DNA of 64,000 nucleotides from NCBI GenBank assembly GCA_052103955.1, contig JBQELO010000011.1, positions 1 to 64,000 of the forward strand, written 5' to 3'. The DNA comes from Paenalcaligenes sp052103955 (GTDB lineage: Bacteria > Pseudomonadota > Gammaproteobacteria > Burkholderiales > Burkholderiaceae_B). How positions within the stretch are numbered: position 1 is the stretch's first letter; every line of letters starts with the position of its first letter. The notes under the pieces were generated by a model, which was not told the origin of the DNA, ran no database searches, and saw nothing but the letters and a program-made list of their open reading frames with translations. The position numbers and the translations under genes are program-made. This document shows positions 59,062 to 64,000 of the stretch, piece after piece.

Positions 59062-59682
59062 TTAGGAGTTAGATGAGGGAGTGCTTTTTTTGGCTGCTTT
59101 AGTTGCCGTGGTGGTGCTCTTTTTAGCTGCTTTAGTCGCCCGTTTGGGTTTGGCTGGTGTGTCGCTAGGGTCTAGTCCGGCATCTGCTACTTTTTTAGCC
59201 GCTTTCTTCGCTGTTTTACCGGCGGCTTTTTTGGCTGCCTTTTTAGCAGCTTTACGCGGTGTAGGGGCCGGTGTTTCTGGAGCAGTCTCGGTGTGCTCGG
59301 TGGTAGGAGCCTGTGGCGTGAGTTCTGCGCTTTCCGTAGTCGAAGCAGCGCTTTCAGCCGCTTCGGCTTTTTCTTGTTCTTCTTTGTTTAAGCGGGCTGC
59401 AACGTTGTAGGTGTGGTCAGCCAACTCGTCTAATGTTTTGGGGAAAAGGTCAGCAACCTCTTCTTGGGTGCGGTATTCAGGGGGCAACATATCGTCTGTG
59501 GTGACATCAAAGCGCGCTTCAATGCCCAACAGAATTTCCAACATAGCCAGTGAGTCGTAGTGCTCAATGATTTCACTAAAAGGGAGGTCTTTGAGCAGGG
59601 CTTCTTCATCACAACGGCAAACTTCAGCAATAATTTTCGCTAAAGCTGCCCGCAGTTCGGGGCGCTCAGGAAGTGTAATCAT
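59062..59682 (-). CDS. Acyl carrier protein with lysine/alanine-rich tail
   Basis: The 206-residue protein begins with an acyl-carrier domain (residues 1-95) having the phosphopantetheine serine S44 in HYDSLAMLEILLGIE. After about residue 100 comes an acidic, E/A/T-rich linker and then a strongly basic tail of KAAKK-type repeats (KAAKKAAKKAAGKTAKK and following) like histone H1 or AlgP. Ordinary ACPs have about 80 residues. AAGGA precedes ATG 59682; the reading frame upstream is not ACP-like. It is co-transcribed with the ketosynthase. Confidence 0.87.
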   Translation of the reverse strand: MITLPERPELRAALAKIIAEVCRCDEEALLKDLPFSEIIEHYDSLAMLEILLGIEARFDVTTDDMLPPEYRTQEEVADLFPKTLDELADHTYNVAARLNKEEQEKAEAAESAASTTESAELTPQAPTTEHTETAPETPAPTPRKAAKKAAKKAAGKTAKKAAKKVADAGLDPSDTPAKPKRATKAAKKSTTTATKAAKKSTPSSNS

Positions 59683-59723
59683 GCCTATTCCTTGTTGAAA
59701 CGGTGTTTGTAACAAGCATAGCA

Positions 59724-59747
59724 AGATCGCCGCTGTGGCGGCGATCT
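59724..59747. terminator. GC-rich hairpin between fimbrial adhesin and ACP genes
   Basis: AGATCGCCGC (59724-59733) and GCGGCGATCT (59738-59747) form a perfect 10-bp stem with a 4-base loop. The downstream T-tract on the minus strand is weak (TTGCTATG), so read-through into the ACP gene is possible. Confidence 0.6.
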
Positions 59748-59771
59748 GAATGGTTACAAAGCGTATAGGGG

Positions 59772-60884
59772 TTACATATGCTCTACGGTGACTTCTACAC
59801 GTCCACGCACAGCCCCTGGGACAACGCTAGTAGAGGTGTTGTAGTAGCTGGCTTGCAGGTCAAGTGTCCAGTCTTTGCAGTGGGCGCCAACGTTCTCAGG
59901 GCAAGTAACAGAGCGCATGGTAGTGCTGGCTAGGCTAGTCGTACCGGCTAGGTTGACAGGCTGTGGCGTGCCACCGCCTGTTGGGATGTGCTCCAATAGT
60001 ACCGATACGCCTTGTGCAGGGGTACCCGCTGCATCATTGCGCATTAAACCTGGTACGTTACTTGGGTCGGCTGCCCCCCTAAAAGTTACCTTGGGTTTGG
60101 GGCGGTAATCATTACATCGCATGGTCATTTGAAACTGCTTGGTCTCCAGTTTAGTACCCACACTGGTAAAGCGACCGCCATCCACGGGATCTAGGAGTAT
60201 ATCCATAGTTTTAGCCGACGTGAAATGGCAAGGTTCAGGGATGAACGTAACGGATTGAGGCGAGTAGTAGCGCAGTAGTAGATCACCCCCCCATCCTTGT
60301 ACGGTTGTTCGTGCAATATAGCCTCCTTCAGAGAAGACCAGCACGGGGCTGCTTGAGGTCCACGCTTGGCTGAGTAATACTAACTGAACCGCTGGTCTGC
60401 CAGGAGGGAAATACAGCAGGCTATAACGAGTGGTGGAGCTAGAGGTTTGCTGATGTATACCGGGAGTATTGCGTAGGGGATAGTACGATCTTACACCGAC
60501 GTTGGCTAAATTGTGTATATAGCTATTGAAGCTACCAAGCTGGCCTGTGGGTGTAAAGGTTTCTACCACACCATTAGGACAGTTTCCCAATGCAATATAG
60601 CGTGCAGCGGCCTTTTGGTTGTTTTGCATACCTTGCAGGTCAGGGAGAAGAGGTCCAGACCAACTCGCTAGGATGTCTCCGGGTTTGGCGGTAATAGGAA
60701 CAGAAACTGTAGAGCTGAACCCAGACCAGGCCATAATCCAATAGTTATTGGGTACGTAGGCATCATAGTTCGATGATTGACCGTCATTAATGTCACAACC
60801 AGCCCATTTAGCGGCTACTGCCGGTGGGGTGTAGAGCATGCAACTGCTCACCACCAAGCCTAAAAGGCTAGGAATTATTCGCAT
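59772..60884 (-). CDS. Chaperone-usher fimbrial tip adhesin-like protein
   Basis: The 370-residue protein has a signal peptide (IIPSLLGLVVSSCMLYTPPAVAA). It is built as an N-terminal lectin-like domain (CDINDGQSSNYDAYVPNNYWIMAW and on) and a C-terminal pilin domain starting near PEPCHFTSAKTMDILLDPVDGG, with the disulfide pattern and a final beta-strand of incomplete Ig fold (GRVEVTVEHM). This is a FimH-type two-domain adhesin. It overlaps the usher gene by 10 bases. The receptor is unknown. Confidence 0.85.
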   Translation of the reverse strand: MRIIPSLLGLVVSSCMLYTPPAVAAKWAGCDINDGQSSNYDAYVPNNYWIMAWSGFSSTVSVPITAKPGDILASWSGPLLPDLQGMQNNQKAAARYIALGNCPNGVVETFTPTGQLGSFNSYIHNLANVGVRSYYPLRNTPGIHQQTSSSTTRYSLLYFPPGRPAVQLVLLSQAWTSSSPVLVFSEGGYIARTTVQGWGGDLLLRYYSPQSVTFIPEPCHFTSAKTMDILLDPVDGGRFTSVGTKLETKQFQMTMRCNDYRPKPKVTFRGAADPSNVPGLMRNDAAGTPAQGVSVLLEHIPTGGGTPQPVNLAGTTSLASTTMRSVTCPENVGAHCKDWTLDLQASYYNTSTSVVPGAVRGRVEVTVEHM

Positions 60885-63397
60885 AGTAGTTCCTTCTCAA
60901 CAGTTTCAGTAGAGGTGGGTAGGGTTTCGGCATCCACTGAAAATGCACAGCTTTTTGCGCTACCATTAGTGCCCCATTTGACAATAAAGGTTTGAATATC
61001 TTGTAGACCAGTCATCCACAGCCTGCCTATAGGGCCAACAATGCTTTTTTGTTGATCTTCAGCGTCGTAAACTGCAGCGCCAAATGGCACATTTCTGCCA
61101 TCGTGTTTGACGGTAAACAGGTAGGACCGGCCTTGTTCTGTATTAAAGGTTACGACGGCAATCGCACCGTACGTTGGTACTACCGTTTGGATGTTTTGAG
61201 TCAGTGTCACAGTGTCGCTGTAGTAATCGGGAGCGAGCGACACGGTATTCTCACGGTATGGGGCAGCGTAAGGAATGAGAGCTCTACCGGCACTGTTGGT
61301 GCTGATAGTAGGGTGGCTTTGTAGGGTGACGTTAGCAGCACCTGGTGCCTCGACAATAATCGCCGTATCGGTCAGATATTGGCCTAGCAAAAGACCATTT
61401 TTATCGATCACAAGTGAGCCGCTGACACTAAGCTGGCCTTGCGTGTTTTTATGACTACGCGCATAGCTGGCCGCGACTTGGCCGATAGAATTCTTGTAAC
61501 TAGAACTGGCGTAAATATTGTTGCCACGGCTACGGTCATCCTTAGATACACCTGCGCGCAAGTTATAGCTCAGCGCATTATTTTCTAAGGTTGAGCCAGA
61601 TAAGGTGGCATCGTGGGTATAGTTACCGTTGTTGCCTCTAGAGAAACTATAGCCGGCATAGGTAGAGCCACTGCCCAATGGCATGCTGAAATTCAGCATA
61701 ACGTTGTGTGAGCGACGTTGCCATTCGGAATCTAGCATGTTGTAGGACAGCGAGACGTTGACCGGACCAAACTGTGTGTTGTAACCCAGGTTTAGCGAGT
61801 TAGAGGCTTTTACATTAGAGTGATATTGGATTTTGGTGTAAGACGCAGAAACCGAACCATATTCCCCTAAACTTTGGGAGATAGACACCTGATACTCATG
61901 GGATTTATTCCATAGGCGGGTGTCGTATATTTGGCCTGTCACCGGATCTGTATACACTCTGGCATGATTCAGTACCTGATCCAAATCCCTATAACCATCT
62001 GAACTATATCTATAGGCAAACAACCGGAAGTCAGTACCTGTTTCTTGCAGGTTTTTAGCGTACTGTACGCGAATGGCGTGACCATTCAAACGCTTGCCTT
62101 CTTGGTCCTTGGCATGGGATTGCACAATGTCGGTAGAAAGACCACCAAAGTCACTCAAGTTAAGCGCAACGCCCAGGGAGTTTGCAAAATAGTTCTTGGA
62201 TACCATGGAACCACCATACAGGGTGATACCATTGGTCAAACCATGCGCAAATGTAGCTTGGGCTACCATGGGCTCATCGTAATCAGAGTTATAGGCTCTG
62301 TATTTACCAACGGCGGCGGAATACTGCCAGCGGCCTTCACGCAGCATAGAAGGCAATACCGAGTAGGGCTGCATGTAGCGGGTGATTTTCCCGCCACTTT
62401 CTTCAATCTCTACTTCTAAGTCACCGCCACCAGGAATGGCATATAAGTCATTAAAGACGAATGGTCCAGGAGCTACTAATGTTGAGTAGATAACATTACC
62501 GTTCTGGTAAACCGTTACCTTGGCACTGGAGTTCGCGAAGCCTTGCACTGTAGGTGCATAACCTTGTTCACTGGGGGCTAACATACCGTCTTCGGAAGAC
62601 AGCTGTACACCTCGTACCCGGTTGGTGGTAAAGGCAGTGTTACGGCTATCGGTGGTGACGTCCCCTAAACGTATACGACTACGCCATGCGTTGATATCAC
62701 GCTCTGCATAGGTTTCGCTAGTGTTCCAGTGTTGTTCACCGTCTTGCCTATACAGGCTACCGTTGGAACGAAAGCGCCAGGAACCAGCGTTGAACCCTGC
62801 TCGCAAGCCAAAGAAAGTACTGTTTGACCGCGCTGTGTCACCATCAAACTTATTGGAGGACCGATAGTGAGAGAGTTGATAGGAGGCCCAAAAACTCGTT
62901 TCGCCACTGTCCCACATGGACATAGGTACTGCACCACGTGCCGATGTATCTATGGACGCTTGTGGAATAGATAATGTCAGCCTAGATGAGTTGGAATCAA
63001 AACTATAGGTGGCTGACGGTATAGCAGCCAGATCCACACAGGTAGTAGAGTCATCGTCAGGAGATTGCTCAGGGAAAGCAAGGGTCTTGATGCCTACAGA
63101 CTGCAATAAAGCGATGGTAAAGCAGGGGACGGCATCTTTCTTACCTTCTTCGGAAGCAATAAAATTAACAGTGTAGTCACCATAGTAACGTTCGTTGACG
63201 ATGATTTTGACTTGCTGTGGCCCAGGCAGTACGCGGTTAGCTTGACTGAAAATGGATAAGTCTGTGGGTAATTCTTGATTGTCAGGACGAAATAAAAAAC
63301 CACTGTCAAAAAACTCTCCGTCATCGGCTTGTACAGCAAAAGAGCTAGTAAACAATAAGCCAGCGCAAGTAAGATGAATCGCGATAGTTTTTTTCAT
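60875..63397 (-). CDS. Fimbrial outer-membrane usher (FimD/PapC family)
   Basis: The 840-residue usher has a signal peptide (TIAIHLTCAGLLFTSSFAVQA) and the N-terminal periplasmic domain (FFDSGFLFRPDNQELPTDLSIFSQ). A 24-strand barrel interrupted by the plug follows (VRGVQLSSEDGMLAPSEQGYAPTVQGFANSSAKVTVYQNG), with conserved PGPFVFNDLYAIPGGGDLEVEIEE, and then the C-terminal domains (RALIPYAAPYRENTVSL; GAVVY-type VPFGAAVYD). It is complete and sits between chaperone and adhesin genes. Confidence 0.95.
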   Translation of the reverse strand: MKKTIAIHLTCAGLLFTSSFAVQADDGEFFDSGFLFRPDNQELPTDLSIFSQANRVLPGPQQVKIIVNERYYGDYTVNFIASEEGKKDAVPCFTIALLQSVGIKTLAFPEQSPDDDSTTCVDLAAIPSATYSFDSNSSRLTLSIPQASIDTSARGAVPMSMWDSGETSFWASYQLSHYRSSNKFDGDTARSNSTFFGLRAGFNAGSWRFRSNGSLYRQDGEQHWNTSETYAERDINAWRSRIRLGDVTTDSRNTAFTTNRVRGVQLSSEDGMLAPSEQGYAPTVQGFANSSAKVTVYQNGNVIYSTLVAPGPFVFNDLYAIPGGGDLEVEIEESGGKITRYMQPYSVLPSMLREGRWQYSAAVGKYRAYNSDYDEPMVAQATFAHGLTNGITLYGGSMVSKNYFANSLGVALNLSDFGGLSTDIVQSHAKDQEGKRLNGHAIRVQYAKNLQETGTDFRLFAYRYSSDGYRDLDQVLNHARVYTDPVTGQIYDTRLWNKSHEYQVSISQSLGEYGSVSASYTKIQYHSNVKASNSLNLGYNTQFGPVNVSLSYNMLDSEWQRRSHNVMLNFSMPLGSGSTYAGYSFSRGNNGNYTHDATLSGSTLENNALSYNLRAGVSKDDRSRGNNIYASSSYKNSIGQVAASYARSHKNTQGQLSVSGSLVIDKNGLLLGQYLTDTAIIVEAPGAANVTLQSHPTISTNSAGRALIPYAAPYRENTVSLAPDYYSDTVTLTQNIQTVVPTYGAIAVVTFNTEQGRSYLFTVKHDGRNVPFGAAVYDAEDQQKSIVGPIGRLWMTGLQDIQTFIVKWGTNGSAKSCAFSVDAETLPTSTETVEKELLCE

Positions 63398-63406
63398 ATT
63401 ATTCTT

Positions 63407-64000
63407 TTATTGAAGTTTTACAGTGGGTAATGTGACGAATGCACCGTAATCGTTAATCATTACTGCCTGTATGTCTGCACTTGCCGGGCACGCGCCTATA
63501 TCAGCAACCTTTTCGCTAAATGGCAGTGCCACATAGCCCTGTCCGAAAATAGGAGTGGTATTCACAGTAATGTCAGAAAAATTGACATTAAATGGTGAAG
63601 TGTTAGTCAAACTAACTTGGCATTGAGCTCCATTTCTAAGCAATTTCCAATCAAGAGCCTTTTCTATCTCATTAGGAGCACCTAGAGATGTAGGTCTATA
63701 GAAAACCTTAATTCGAGTACGTACAGCAAGGGTTAGCGTATTGGCGGAATTTTTATCCTCTTTTGGGATTTCCATTACGTTAAGCCAGAAGTAAGACTCT
63801 CTGTCCTCTGGTAAGTTACCCTCTATTTTTCTTATGTTTAATGCGAGATCAGTATTACCCTCAAGTCGAATTAATGGAGGAGTCACAAAAAAAGGTGTCT
63901 CCATTTCACCATCAGGGCCTTCTATCCAGCTTTGCACTACAAATGGATCGCTAGATGTGTTTCTTGCTGCAACCGTACCTGTATTTTTCGAGGAGGGAAT
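63407..64000 (-). CDS. Fimbrial periplasmic chaperone (partial, 5' end missing)
   Basis: The frame stays open to the window edge; about the first 30-40 residues, including the signal peptide, are outside. Visible PapD/FimC features are SSKNTGTVAARNTSSDPFVVQSWIE, the hallmark FVTPPLIRLEG (PP-x-RL), and ESYFWLNVMEIP on the G1/F1 side. The C-terminal domain reads LTNTSPFNVNFSDITVN. It would donate a strand to subunits before the usher. It is nine bases upstream of the usher; a major subunit may lie beyond the window. Confidence 0.92.
   Translation of the reverse strand: MPSSKNTGTVAARNTSSDPFVVQSWIEGPDGEMETPFFVTPPLIRLEGNTDLALNIRKIEGNLPEDRESYFWLNVMEIPKEDKNSANTLTLAVRTRIKVFYRPTSLGAPNEIEKALDWKLLRNGAQCQVSLTNTSPFNVNFSDITVNTTPIFGQGYVALPFSEKVADIGACPASADIQAVMINDYGAFVTLPTVKLQ

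Noticed and set aside
59081..59410. Frameshift or artefact in the ACP tail region, or a plus-strand gene there
   Set aside because: The minus-strand frame is continuous and its basic repeats are ordered. The plus-strand frame is merely the complement of the KAAKK repeats (runs of Ala/Leu/Phe).
1..64000. CRISPR arrays, insertion sequences, prophage genes, replication origin
   Set aside because: No direct-repeat/spacer pattern, transposase, integrase or phage protein was seen. The DnaA-box-like clusters are not next to dnaA, gyrB or parAB.

Overview
The window looks like chromosome from a betaproteobacterium, most likely an Alcaligenaceae-type organism. Three things point there: a Bug/TctC-type tripartite tricarboxylate transporter, the typical Burkholderiales gene orders cysS-TPR-cyclophilin-lpxH and DNA glycosylase-accA-tilS-lysC-tRNA-Ser, and a base composition near 50% G+C. 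The genus cannot be fixed from sequence reading alone. No rRNA, insertion sequence, prophage or CRISPR array is visible.

Layout. 1-4.6 kb: C-terminal end of an autotransporter, a DMT exporter with a divergent MarR regulator and its palindromic operators, trmJ/suhB divergent, and uppP. 4.6-11.7 kb: an organic-acid module with an AbrB-like membrane protein and TctABC on the minus strand, and a GntR regulator, a PrpF-family isomerase and a PrpB-family lyase on the plus strand. An identical 12-mer sits by tctC and over the regulator's start. 11.8-20 kb: housekeeping genes lpxH, cyclophilin, a TPR protein, cysS, an AlkA-like glycosylase, accA, tilS, lysC (behind a structured leader) and tRNA-Ser(GCT). 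20-25.7 kb: a 42-residue membrane protein, a tyrosine phosphatase, and a large basic-amino-acid decarboxylase followed by an AspT-family exchanger.

25.7-29 kb: three tandem CorA-family Mg2+ transporters read from one promoter region containing a clear M-box (ykoK) magnesium riboswitch, with a long structured leader and a possible 32-codon leader ORF. 29.2-31 kb: SOS-controlled umuDC with a consensus LexA box. 31-45 kb: an efflux and resistance stretch. It holds a TetR regulator, a NodT outer-membrane factor divergent from an RND adaptor-pump-MFS operon that carries the same operator as the tetR gene, riboflavin synthase, a CatB-type chloramphenicol acetyltransferase, and a LysR/PACE efflux pair. 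44.5-47.2 kb: Nudix, two GNAT enzymes and two unknown small envelope proteins.

47.7-56.1 kb: a catabolic cluster of unknown substrate: TRAP binding protein (Tat-exported), fused TRAP permease, SDR dehydrogenase, SCP2-type thiolase, acyl-CoA ligase, two PPC/DUF296 proteins (one without the metal-binding histidines) and a LysR regulator. The gene set would suffice to import, activate, oxidise and thiolytically cleave a 3-hydroxy acid. 56-59.7 kb: an EmrE-like SMR pump, a quinone-reductase-like dehydrogenase, and a ketosynthase paired with an acyl carrier protein that has a histone-H1-like lysine/alanine-rich tail. 59.8-64 kb: a chaperone-usher fimbrial operon cut by the window end.

The points most worth following up are the M-box leader and CorA triplet, the TRAP/PPC cluster, the ACP with the basic tail, and a repeated intergenic element carrying DnaA-box-like 9-mers (near 46.6, 47.4 and 57.7 kb).
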